A stretch of 64,000 nucleotides of DNA, from the NCBI RefSeq assembly GCF_050749815.1, contig NZ_CP192735.1:620001-684000 (forward strand), read 5' to 3'. Below, piece by piece: positions 34,945-43,087 of this stretch. Position 1 is the stretch's first letter. Every line of letters begins with the position of its first letter. The notes below the pieces were generated by a model. That model made no database searches and was not told where the DNA came from. It saw only the letters and a list, made by a program, of their open reading frames with translations. A program made the translations under genes and the position numbers. The stretch is from Dyella_A sp050749815. Lineage in GTDB: Bacteria; Pseudomonadota; Gammaproteobacteria; Xanthomonadales; Rhodanobacteraceae.

Positions 34945-36335
34945 AGCGTTCGTGCGTCACCTTCCTCATCGCCCTGGCCCTGCTGCCGCTGGGCGCATTC
35001 GCCGGCGACACGGTGCCGCCGGCCGAGCACGCGCTGGCGCATGACCTGCTGGTGCAGATGGTCGGCACCGACACCACCTCCGAGCACGGCAGCACCACCG
35101 TGCTGGCCGAGGCGCTGGCGCAGCGTTTTCTCAAGGCCGGGTTTCCGGCGGCGGACGTGCAGGTGGTGGGTGACGATCCGAAGCGGCGCAACCTGGTGGT
35201 GCGCCTGCGCGGGCAGGGCCAGCGCGAACCGATCCTGCTGCTGGCGCACCTGGACGTGGTCGAGGCGCTGCCGCAGGACTGGCACTTACCGCCGTTCAAG
35301 CTGACCGAGCAGGGCGGCTACTTCTACGGCCGCGGCACGATGGACATCAAGGGCGGCGGCGCCGGACTGGTGGCCACGCTGCTGCGCTTCCACCAGGAGG
35401 GCTTCAAGCCGAAGGGCGACTACATCCTCGCGCTCACCGCCGGCGAGGAGGACGGCAAGTCCAACGGCGTGCAGTGGCTGCTGGCACATCGGCCGGAGCT
35501 GATCCGCTCGCAGTATTCGATCAACGTCGACGGCGGCGGCCCGGAAATCCGTCACGGACGCACCCAAGTGGTGGCGGTGGAGACCGCCGAGAAGGTCTAT
35601 GCCAGCTACACGCTGACCGTGCGCAACCCCGGCGGGCACAGCTCGCTGCCGACGCCGGACAACGCGATCTACCGACTCGCCGCGGGGCTGATGCGGCTGT
35701 CGCAGCTCGATTTTCCGCTGCACACCAACTCCGCCACGCGCGGCTACTACGCGCGGCTGGCCACGCTCTACACCGGCCAGGCGGCGAGGGACATGCGCGC
35801 GGTGGCGCACGATCCGTCGGATTCGGCGGCGATGCAGCGGCTGGCCGCGTCCACTCCGTACAACAACGCCCACCTGCGCACGACCTGCGTGCCGACCCTG
35901 CTGGCCGGCGGCGACGCCGAGAACGCATTGCCGCAGATGGCGCGCGCCACGGTCAATTGCCGCATCCTGCCGGGCGAGGACCCGGCCGCGGTGCAGGCGA
36001 AAATCACCCAGGCGCTGGCCGACCCGCAGATCGCGGTGGCGCCGGTGGCGCCCGCACCGGCCAGCCCGCCGAGCCCGATCGACAAGGCGCTGTTCGCGCA
36101 GATCGCGCAGACGGCCAAGGACGTGTGGGGGCAGGCCATGCCGGTGTCGCCGTACATGTCGGCCGGCGCATCGGACAGCGTGTTCCTGCGCGCCGCAGGC
36201 ATGCCGTCGTACGTGTTCAACGGAATTTCCTACGACGTCGACGACGACCGCTCGCACGGACAGGACGAACGCATCCTGGTGGACTCCTACTACCGGTCGC
36301 TCGACTTCAACTATAGATTGCTGAAAAACCTGTAA
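34941..36335 (+). CDS. Secreted M20-family metallopeptidase (dipeptidase-like)
   Basis: 464 residues with a signal peptide (MKRSCVTFLIALALLPLGAFA). The di-zinc site is visible: His in LLLAHLDVV, the bridging Asp in GRGTMDIKGG, the catalytic Glu pair in LTAGEEDGKS and a late His in DDRSHGQDER. The dimerisation domain begins near TVRNPGGHSSLPTPDN. It should cleave dipeptides or N-acyl amino acids in the periplasm. Its ATG overlaps the thiolase stop, which ties peptide cleavage to the 3-oxoadipate genes in one transcript. Confidence 0.87.
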
Positions 36336-36397
36336 GGAGCCGCAGCGATGCCACGTGCCATGCCTGTGCCCGCCCCTCGACCGCGCGGTGTCGCCCG

Positions 36398-38422
36398 ATG
36401 ACGGCGACCGCTGCCACCGGCACGTTCGAGCAGGCGCTGGCGCACGCGGCGCGTCTGCTCGAACGCGATCCGGCACTGGCCGAGCAGCAGGCGCGCGAGA
36501 TCCTGAATGCAGTGGATGGTCATCCGGCCGCGCTGCATCTGCTGGCGGCGGCCCGGGCGGCGCAGGGCGATGCCCGCGGCGCGCTGGACATTCTCGAGCC
36601 GCTGGCCCAGTCGCAACCGACCTGGGCGCCGGCACACTTCGACCTGGGCCTGGCCTGCGCGCGGCTGGGTGAGGCGGCCGGGGCGGTCGCCGCCCTGCGC
36701 CACGCGCTCGCACTGGCGCCGGATCTCCCGCAGGGCTGGCGTCTGCTGGGCGATCAGCTGCACGCGATGGGCGAACGCGAGGCCGCCGGCGAGGCCTACG
36801 TGAAGCACGTCCGCCACGGCGCCAACGATCCGCGGCTGCTCGCCGCGGGCGCGGCGCTGGCCGGCGAGCGCATCGGCGATGCCGAACGCCTGCTGCGCGA
36901 GCACCTGCGCGAAATGCCCACCGATGTGGCGGCGATCCGCATGTTCGCCGAACTGGCGGCGCGGATCGGCAAGGCCGACGAGGCGCGGCAGCTGCTCGAA
37001 CGCTGCCTGGAATTGGCGCCGGGCTTCCACGCCGCGCGGCAGAACTATGCGCTGCTGCTGCATCGGAGCAACCAGCCGGAGCAGGCGCTGGTCGAGATCG
37101 AGCGCCTGCTCGCGGTGGAGCCGGAGCATCCCGCCCATCGCAACCTCAAGGCCGTGGTGCTGTGCCGTACCGGCGACTACGCCACCGCGATCGATCTCTA
37201 CGCCGCGCTGCTGGCCGAGTACCCGGGCAACGCGCAGGTGTGGATGAGCTACGGCCACGCCCTGAAAACCGCCGGCTTGACCGCGCGCGCGATCGAGGCG
37301 TATCGCCGGGCGCTGGCGATACAGCCGTCGTTCGGCGAGGTGTGGTGGAGCCTGGCCAATCTCAAGACGTTCCGCTTCTCGGACGACGAGGTGGCGACCA
37401 TGCGCGCCCAGCTGGGGCGTACGGACCTGTCCGACGACGATCGCCTGCATCTGGATTTCGCCCTGGGCAAGGCACTGGAGGATGCCGGCGAGTACGCGGC
37501 CTCGTTCGACCACTACGCCGCGGGCAACGCCCGCCGCCACGCCCAGCTGCACTATGACCCGGCCGAGACGCACGCGCGGGTCGAGCACATCCGTCGCCAG
37601 TACACGCGCGAGTTCTTCGCCGCGCGCGCCGGCAGCGGCAGCGCTGCGCGCGACCCGATCTTCATCGTCGGCCTGCCGCGCTCCGGTTCCACGCTGATCG
37701 AGCAGATCCTCTCCAGCCACAGCCAGGTGGAAGGCACGATGGAGCTGCCCGAGGTGACCTCGATCACCCGGCTGCTGCGCGAGCAGGCCGAGGGCGGCGG
37801 CGCGATGCCGTACCACGAGGCCCTGGCGCGGCTCGACGCCGATGCGCTGCGCGAGCTGGGCGAGCGTTACCTGGCGCACACGCGCATCCACCGCAAGACT
37901 TCGGCACCGCTGTTCATCGACAAGATGCCGAACAACTTCATGCACATCGGGCTGATCCAGCTGATGCTGCCCAACGCGATCATCATCGACGCGCGCCGGC
38001 ACCCGATGGCTTGCTGCTTTTCCGGCTTCAAGCAGCACTTCGCCCGCGGCCAGAGCTTCAGCTATCGGCTGGACGATCTCGCGCGCTACTACACGGACTA
38101 CGTGCGGCTGATGGCGCACTTCGATGCCGTGCTGCCCGGTCGCGTGCATCGGGTGATCTACGAGCGGATGGTGGAGGACACCGAAGGCGAGGTACGGCGG
38201 CTGCTGGCCCACTGCGGGCTGCCGTTCGAGGAGGCGTGCCTGCGCTTCTTCGAGAACGAGCGCCCGGTACGTACCGCCAGCTCCGAGCAGGTGCGCCGGC
38301 CGATCTATCGCGAGGGCATGGACCAGTGGCGGCACTACGCGCCGTGGCTGGCGCCGCTCGAGCAGGGTTTGGGAGAGGTGCTGCGGATGTATCCCGCGGT
38401 GCCAGCACAAGAGGGAACGTAG
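36398..38422 (+). CDS. TPR-repeat protein with C-terminal sulfotransferase domain
   Basis: 674 residues, no signal peptide. About nine TPR units cover residues 10-330 (for example VWMSYGHALKTAGLTARAI). From about 420 there is a sulfotransferase fold with the PAPS phosphate-binding loop FIVGLPRSGSTLIEQ (Pro427-Thr432) and a 3'-phosphate-type Arg region near IIIDARRHPMACCFSGFKQ. Such proteins often stand beside TonB receptors in Xanthomonads and Sphingomonads, as here. The physiological acceptor is unknown. It lies 62 bp after the M20 gene on the same strand. Confidence 0.85.
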   Translation: MTATAATGTFEQALAHAARLLERDPALAEQQAREILNAVDGHPAALHLLAAARAAQGDARGALDILEPLAQSQPTWAPAHFDLGLACARLGEAAGAVAALRHALALAPDLPQGWRLLGDQLHAMGEREAAGEAYVKHVRHGANDPRLLAAGAALAGERIGDAERLLREHLREMPTDVAAIRMFAELAARIGKADEARQLLERCLELAPGFHAARQNYALLLHRSNQPEQALVEIERLLAVEPEHPAHRNLKAVVLCRTGDYATAIDLYAALLAEYPGNAQVWMSYGHALKTAGLTARAIEAYRRALAIQPSFGEVWWSLANLKTFRFSDDEVATMRAQLGRTDLSDDDRLHLDFALGKALEDAGEYAASFDHYAAGNARRHAQLHYDPAETHARVEHIRRQYTREFFAARAGSGSAARDPIFIVGLPRSGSTLIEQILSSHSQVEGTMELPEVTSITRLLREQAEGGGAMPYHEALARLDADALRELGERYLAHTRIHRKTSAPLFIDKMPNNFMHIGLIQLMLPNAIIIDARRHPMACCFSGFKQHFARGQSFSYRLDDLARYYTDYVRLMAHFDAVLPGRVHRVIYERMVEDTEGEVRRLLAHCGLPFEEACLRFFENERPVRTASSEQVRRPIYREGMDQWRHYAPWLAPLEQGLGEVLRMYPAVPAQEGT

Positions 38423-38468
38423 TCAACGACCGTTTGGGGATAGTCACTCTTTAGAGGGAGGGGAACTG

Positions 38469-40946
38469 ATGCATCGCCACAGCAACACCATCATCCGCGG
38501 GGCCGCGCGAAGGCGCCTGTCCCGCATGCCGCTGGCCGCGGCCATCTGCCTGGCCATCGCGGCTCCCGCGTTCGCCCAGGATGCCAGCGCACCGTCGTCC
38601 ACCGCACCGCCGAAAGACCAGAAGGTGGCCGAGCTCAGCACCGTCACCGTGACCGCGCAGAAGCGCACGGAGAACCTGCAGAAGGTGCCGATCAGCATCC
38701 AGGTGCTGGGTACGGAGAAGATCGAGCAGCTGCATATCGCCAACTTCGACGACTACGTGAAGTACCTGCCCAGCGTGTCGTACCAGAGCCTGGGCCCGGG
38801 CTTCTCCGAGATCTACATGCGCGGCATCGCCAGCGGCGGTGATGGCAACCACTCCGGTTCGCGTCCCAGCGTGGGCGTGTACCTGGACGAGCAGCCGGTG
38901 ACCACCGTCACCGGACCGCTCGACATCCACATGTACGACATCGCCCGCGTCGAGGTGCTGGCCGGTCCGCAGGGTTCGCTCTACGGCGCCAGCGCGCAGG
39001 CCGGCGCCATGCGCATCATCACCAACAAGCCCGACCCGGACGGCTTCGCCGCCAGCTACAGCGCCGGCATCAACTCCGTCGCCAACGGCGGTATCGGCCA
39101 CGTGGTCGAGGGCATGGTCAACGTGCCGCTGTCCAAGACCGCGGCGATCCGCCTGGTGGGCTGGCACGAGCGCGACGCCGGCTACGTCGACAACGTGCCA
39201 GGCACACGCACCTACCCGACCTGGGGCGGCACCGTCAGCAACGCGCCCTCGTGCACGCCAAGCAGCCTGCTGGTGTGTACGCATGCGGCGAAGAAGAACT
39301 ACAACAACAACGACATCAACGGCGCGCGCGCGGCGTTGAAGGTCGACCTCAGCGACGACTGGTCGATCAACGGCACCCTCATGGGCCAGAAGACCATCGC
39401 CAACGGCAACATGGCCAGCGATCCGGCCGTCGGCGACCTGTCGATCACCCACTTCTATCCCGAGCGCACCACCGACCGCTGGTGGCAGGCGGCGATGACG
39501 GTGCAGGGCAAGATCGGCAACTTCGACCTGACCTATGCCTACGCGCACCTCAAGCGCGACCAGGAAGAGCACAACGACTACAGCGACTATTCGTTCTGGT
39601 ACGACACGCTCGCCGGCTACGGCGCGTACATCTACGACAACGCCGGCGTGCCGACCAACCCCTCGCAGTACATCATCGGCAAAGACCACTACACCATGGA
39701 CAGCCACGAGCTGCGCCTGGCGTCGCCGAAGGAGGACCGCCTGCGGCTGGTGGCCGGCCTGTTCTGGGAAAAGTCGGTGCACGACATCGAGCAGCGTTAC
39801 AAGATCGACAGCCTGGCCGATTCGCTCTCGGTGCCCGGCTGGCCGAGCACGCTGTGGCTGACCGAGCAGGTGCGTACGGACAAGGACGAGGCGGTGTTCG
39901 GTGAGCTGTCCTACGACCTCATCCCCGACACCCTCACCGCGACCGTGGGCGGGCGCTACTTCCGCGCCGACAATAGCCTGGGCGGCTTCTACGGCTTCAG
40001 TTCGGGCTACTCGCCGAGCTCCAGCTACGGCGAAGCGGGCTGCATCTCGCCCACGCCGTTCCACGGCGCGCCGTGCCTGGACTTCAACAAGAACGTCAAG
40101 GAAACCGGCTCGCTCGGCAAGGTCAACCTGACCTGGAACATCACGCCCACCAAGCTGGTGTACGCCACGCGTTCGGAAGGCTATCGCCCCGGCGGCATCA
40201 ACCGTCGCGGCTCGCTGCCGCCTTACAAGTCGGACTACCTCACCAACTACGAGCTGGGCTGGAAGACCACCTGGCTCAACAACCGACTGTCGTTCAACGG
40301 GTCGGTGTTCCAGGAGCAATGGAAGGACTTCCAGTTCAGCATCCTGGGCGCCAACGGCCTGACCGAAATCCGTAACGCCAATCAGGCCCGCGTGCGTGGC
40401 CTGGAGACGGAGTTGAACTGGGCGGCCACCTACAACCTGCAGCTGAGCGGCGGCCTGGCGTTCTACGACGCCAAGCTCACGGCGAACTATTGCGGCTATA
40501 CCGACGCCAACGGCACGCCGGTCACCGACTGCGCCACGCCGGAGGCCGCCAAGGGCAGCCAGCTGCCGGTGACGCCCAAGTTCAAGGGCAACCTGGTGGC
40601 TCGCTACACCTGGGATGTGGGCAACAACGAGGCGTTCGTGCAGGGTGCGGTGGTGCACGTGGGCAAGCGGCGGTCGGACCTGCGCTCGCTCGAGAACAGC
40701 TTGGTGGGTGACCTGCCGGCCTACACCACGCTGGATCTTTCCGGCGGTTACAAGTGGAGCAGCTTCTCGGTCGACCTGTACATCAACAACGTGTTCGACA
40801 AACGCGCCTCGCTGTACAAGTACACCGAGTGCGCCGAGTCGGTATGCGCGGCGCACGGCGTGGTGCCGCAATACCCCAATGGACAGGTCTATACGGTGAC
40901 CAACCAGCCGCGCACGATCGGCATTCGTTTTACCCAGGACTTCTAG
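38469..40946 (+). CDS. TonB-dependent outer-membrane receptor
   Basis: 825 residues. The signal peptide ends near AAPAFAQ, and a TonB box (STVTVTAQKR) is at about residues 57-66. The plug domain covers about 70-190 (IYMRGIASGG, RVEVLAGPQGSLYGASAQAG) and the barrel ends in IGIRFTQDF. It is the closing gene of the transcript regulator-thiolase-M20-TPR-sulfotransferase-receptor and is followed by a strong terminator. It is therefore the probable outer-membrane port for the peptide or amine substrate degraded by the island. Confidence 0.9.
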   Translation: MHRHSNTIIRGAARRRLSRMPLAAAICLAIAAPAFAQDASAPSSTAPPKDQKVAELSTVTVTAQKRTENLQKVPISIQVLGTEKIEQLHIANFDDYVKYLPSVSYQSLGPGFSEIYMRGIASGGDGNHSGSRPSVGVYLDEQPVTTVTGPLDIHMYDIARVEVLAGPQGSLYGASAQAGAMRIITNKPDPDGFAASYSAGINSVANGGIGHVVEGMVNVPLSKTAAIRLVGWHERDAGYVDNVPGTRTYPTWGGTVSNAPSCTPSSLLVCTHAAKKNYNNNDINGARAALKVDLSDDWSINGTLMGQKTIANGNMASDPAVGDLSITHFYPERTTDRWWQAAMTVQGKIGNFDLTYAYAHLKRDQEEHNDYSDYSFWYDTLAGYGAYIYDNAGVPTNPSQYIIGKDHYTMDSHELRLASPKEDRLRLVAGLFWEKSVHDIEQRYKIDSLADSLSVPGWPSTLWLTEQVRTDKDEAVFGELSYDLIPDTLTATVGGRYFRADNSLGGFYGFSSGYSPSSSYGEAGCISPTPFHGAPCLDFNKNVKETGSLGKVNLTWNITPTKLVYATRSEGYRPGGINRRGSLPPYKSDYLTNYELGWKTTWLNNRLSFNGSVFQEQWKDFQFSILGANGLTEIRNANQARVRGLETELNWAATYNLQLSGGLAFYDAKLTANYCGYTDANGTPVTDCATPEAAKGSQLPVTPKFKGNLVARYTWDVGNNEAFVQGAVVHVGKRRSDLRSLENSLVGDLPAYTTLDLSGGYKWSSFSVDLYINNVFDKRASLYKYTECAESVCAAHGVVPQYPNGQVYTVTNQPRTIGIRFTQDF

Positions 40947-40973
40947 TCAGCAGGGACGTCCGCGAGCGACGTC

Positions 40974-41005
40974 GAAGCCCCGGTGCAAACCGGGGCTTCT
41001 TTTTC
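40974..41005 (+). terminator. Rho-independent terminator
   Basis: A 10-bp perfect stem, GAAGCCCCGG/CCGGGGCTTC, with a TGCAAA loop is followed by TTTTTC, 28 bp after the TonB receptor stop. It ends the plus-strand catabolic transcript. Confidence 0.93.
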
Positions 41006-41060
41006 ATGTGCGTCATTTTTCGGGAACGGGGGAGGCGCCTTCCTTTTACTGCCGCCCATT

Positions 41061-41093
41061 AAAAAACCGGCCACCCGAGGGTGGCCGGTTTTC
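41061..41093 (-). terminator. Rho-independent terminator of the alanine-rich lipoprotein gene
   Basis: A perfect stem, ACCGGCCACCC/GGGTGGCCGGT, with a GAG loop is flanked by six A on the left and TTTT on the right. It can work in both directions; on the minus strand it lies 25 bp after the lipoprotein stop and is followed by six T. Confidence 0.9.
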
Positions 41094-41117
41094 TGCGTCG
41101 AAAGAACCGCGGGCGAA

Positions 41118-41537
41118 TTACTTGCCCGAAGCGTCCTTCGCGGCGTCCTTCGCATTGTCGGCGGCGTCCTTGGCGGCGTCCGCGGCCTTGTCGGCCTGGT
41201 TCGCAGCGTTGGAGGCAGCGTCCTTGGCATCCTTCATCATGCCGTCGCCGGAAGCGGTCATGCTCGACGCCGGGGCGCCAGCGGAAGCCGCAGCAGCGGC
41301 CTGCTTGGCCTGGTCGGCAGCCATCGAGGCCGTGTCCGAGGCCATCTTGGCCTGGTCAGCCGCCTGCTCGGTCGCCGCCGTCGGGGCGGTTGCAGCAGCC
41401 TGCTGGGCCTTGTCGGAAGCCTGCTGAGCCTGGTCAGCGGACTTCTGGGCGTCCTGCGCGGAATCCTGCGCGCCGTTGCTGCAAGCCGCCAGCAGCGCGA
41501 CGAGCGCGGAGGCGAGAAGGGTACGCGTGAACTTCAT
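41118..41537 (-). CDS. Alanine-rich lipoprotein with Lpp/LEA-like helix repeats
   Basis: 139 residues. The signal peptide has a lipobox LAAC (Cys19). The mature part is almost only Ala, Asp, Lys, Gln, Ser and Met in 7- and 11-residue patterns such as DKAADAAKDAADNAKDAAK, predicting one long amphipathic alanine-zipper helix. It should sit in the outer membrane as a lipid-anchored rod, like Lpp or stress-induced LEA-type lipoproteins. A single-gene unit: its own terminator lies downstream and a GGAGATCC ribosome site precedes the ATG. Confidence 0.8.
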   Translation of the reverse strand: MKFTRTLLASALVALLAACSNGAQDSAQDAQKSADQAQQASDKAQQAAATAPTAATEQAADQAKMASDTASMAADQAKQAAAAASAGAPASSMTASGDGMMKDAKDAASNAANQADKAADAAKDAADNAKDAAKDASGK

Positions 41538-41666
41538 AGTGGATCTCCTTTGCCGTGGAATGCCGTGTGGCCGCGTATTAATAGCTCTTTCCCGTGAAAG
41601 TCGCTACCGCTTTCTTGATACGCCGTAATGCCCATTAACGCGTCTGTTAAGCATCAGCCTTGAGGG

Positions 41667-41691
41667 GCGCCCGGATTGTCGATCCGGGCGC
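41667..41691 (-). terminator. Hairpin after the acetyltransferase gene
   Basis: A perfect 10-bp inverted repeat, GCGCCCGGAT/ATCCGGGCGC, around TGTCG lies 8 bp after the thiolase stop on the minus strand. No T-run follows, so it is a probable 3'-end structure, not a classic intrinsic terminator. Confidence 0.5.
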
Positions 41692-41699
41692 GTGACGAT

Positions 41700-42884
41700 T
41701 CAGTCGATGCGCTCCACCGCAATGGCCGTCGCCTCGCCGCCGCCGATGCACAACGTAGCCACACCGCGCTTGAGACCGCGCACCTTCAGCGCGTTGAGCA
41801 GGGTCACCACCAGGCGGGCGCCGCTGGCGCCGATCGGGTGGCCGAGTGCGCAGGCGCCGCCGTTGACATTGACCTTGTCGTGCGAAATGCCCAGCTCCTT
41901 GATCGGCGTCATCGCCACCACGGCGAACGCCTCGTTGATCTCGAACAGGTCCACGTCCTCGACCTTCCAGCCGGCCTTGGCCAGCACTTTCTGGATCGCG
42001 CCCACCGGCGCGGTGGTGAACCACTCCGGCTCCTGCGAGTGGGTGGCGTGCGCCACGATGCGCGCCAGCGGCGCCAGCCCGCGGGCCTTGGCGTCGTCGG
42101 CCGAGAGCAGCACCACCGCGGCGGCACCGTCGGAGATGCTGGACGAGCTGGCGGCGGTAATCGTGCCGTTGTCCTTCTTGAACGCCGGGCGCAGGGTCGG
42201 GATCTTGCTGACGTCGGAGCGGCCGGGCTGCTCGTCAGTATCCACCACTACGTCGCCCTTGCGGCCGGCCACGGTCACCGGAACGATCTCGTCGGCGAAG
42301 GCGCCGCTCTTCTGCGCTTCCAGCGCGCGGTTCACCGAGGCGGTAGCGAACGCGTCCTGCTCCTCGCGGGTGAAGTGGTACTTGTCGGCGCACAGCTCGC
42401 CGAACACGCCCATCGCCTTGCCGTCGTACGGGTTGGTCAGGCCGTCCCAGGCCATGTGGTCGACCAGCTGGCCGTCGCCGTAGCGGATGCCGGTGCGGGC
42501 GTTGACCATGTGCGGGGCGTTGGTCATCGACTCCATGCCGCCGGCGACGACGACGCTGGCCGATCCGGCCTTGATCAGGTCGTGGCCGAGCATGATCGCC
42601 TTCATGCCCGAGCCGCACACCTTGTTGATGGTAGTGCAGCCGGCCGACAGCGGCAGGCCGGCGTGGATCGAAGCCTGGCGCGCGGGGGCCTGGCCCAGGT
42701 TGGCCGGCAGTACGCAGCCCATGATCACCTCGCCGACATCGGCGGCAGCGACGCCGGACTGCTCCAGCGCTGCCTTGATGGCCGTGGCGCCGAGCTTGGG
42801 CGTGGGCACGCCGGTGAACTGGCCGAGGAAGGAGCCGATGGCGGTGCGCTTGGCACCGGCGATCACAACGCTGACGTCAGACAT
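41700..42884 (-). CDS. atoB: Acetyl-CoA C-acetyltransferase (thiolase II)
   Basis: A 394-residue biosynthetic/degradative thiolase. The acyl-enzyme Cys lies in INKVCGSGMKAIMLG, the catalytic His in NGGACALGHPIGASGARLV and the second Cys in ATLCIGGGEATAIAVE. NAPHMVNARTG replaces the PcaF-specific motifs, so it is an acetoacetyl-CoA thiolase. It condenses or cleaves acetoacetyl-CoA and fits the end of leucine and ketone-body breakdown. It stands alone, with its own promoter region shared divergently with the autotransporter gene. Confidence 0.9.
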   Translation of the reverse strand: MSDVSVVIAGAKRTAIGSFLGQFTGVPTPKLGATAIKAALEQSGVAAADVGEVIMGCVLPANLGQAPARQASIHAGLPLSAGCTTINKVCGSGMKAIMLGHDLIKAGSASVVVAGGMESMTNAPHMVNARTGIRYGDGQLVDHMAWDGLTNPYDGKAMGVFGELCADKYHFTREEQDAFATASVNRALEAQKSGAFADEIVPVTVAGRKGDVVVDTDEQPGRSDVSKIPTLRPAFKKDNGTITAASSSSISDGAAAVVLLSADDAKARGLAPLARIVAHATHSQEPEWFTTAPVGAIQKVLAKAGWKVEDVDLFEINEAFAVVAMTPIKELGISHDKVNVNGGACALGHPIGASGARLVVTLLNALKVRGLKRGVATLCIGGGEATAIAVERID

Positions 42885-43087
42885 GGAATTCTCCGGGGAT
42901 ACCTGGGGCGCGATGGCGCGGTGGGAACCGGTCGATTATCGCAGCCGCCGCAGGAGGGCAGCAAACCATTGCGTTTCTAGGCCTGCGCCACGGCGAGGGG
43001 TGGGGTGTTGTGCCAGTATTTGCGTGGAACCTACATCGGCAGGGAGCCGGTGCGTTCCAGCCAAATCAGTCTCCAGGGGATCCAACC

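Noticed and set aside
38451..40871. Minus-strand open frame of 806 codons opposite the second TonB receptor
   Set aside because: Shadow frame; no start signal or family feature, while the plus frame has signal peptide, TonB box and barrel.
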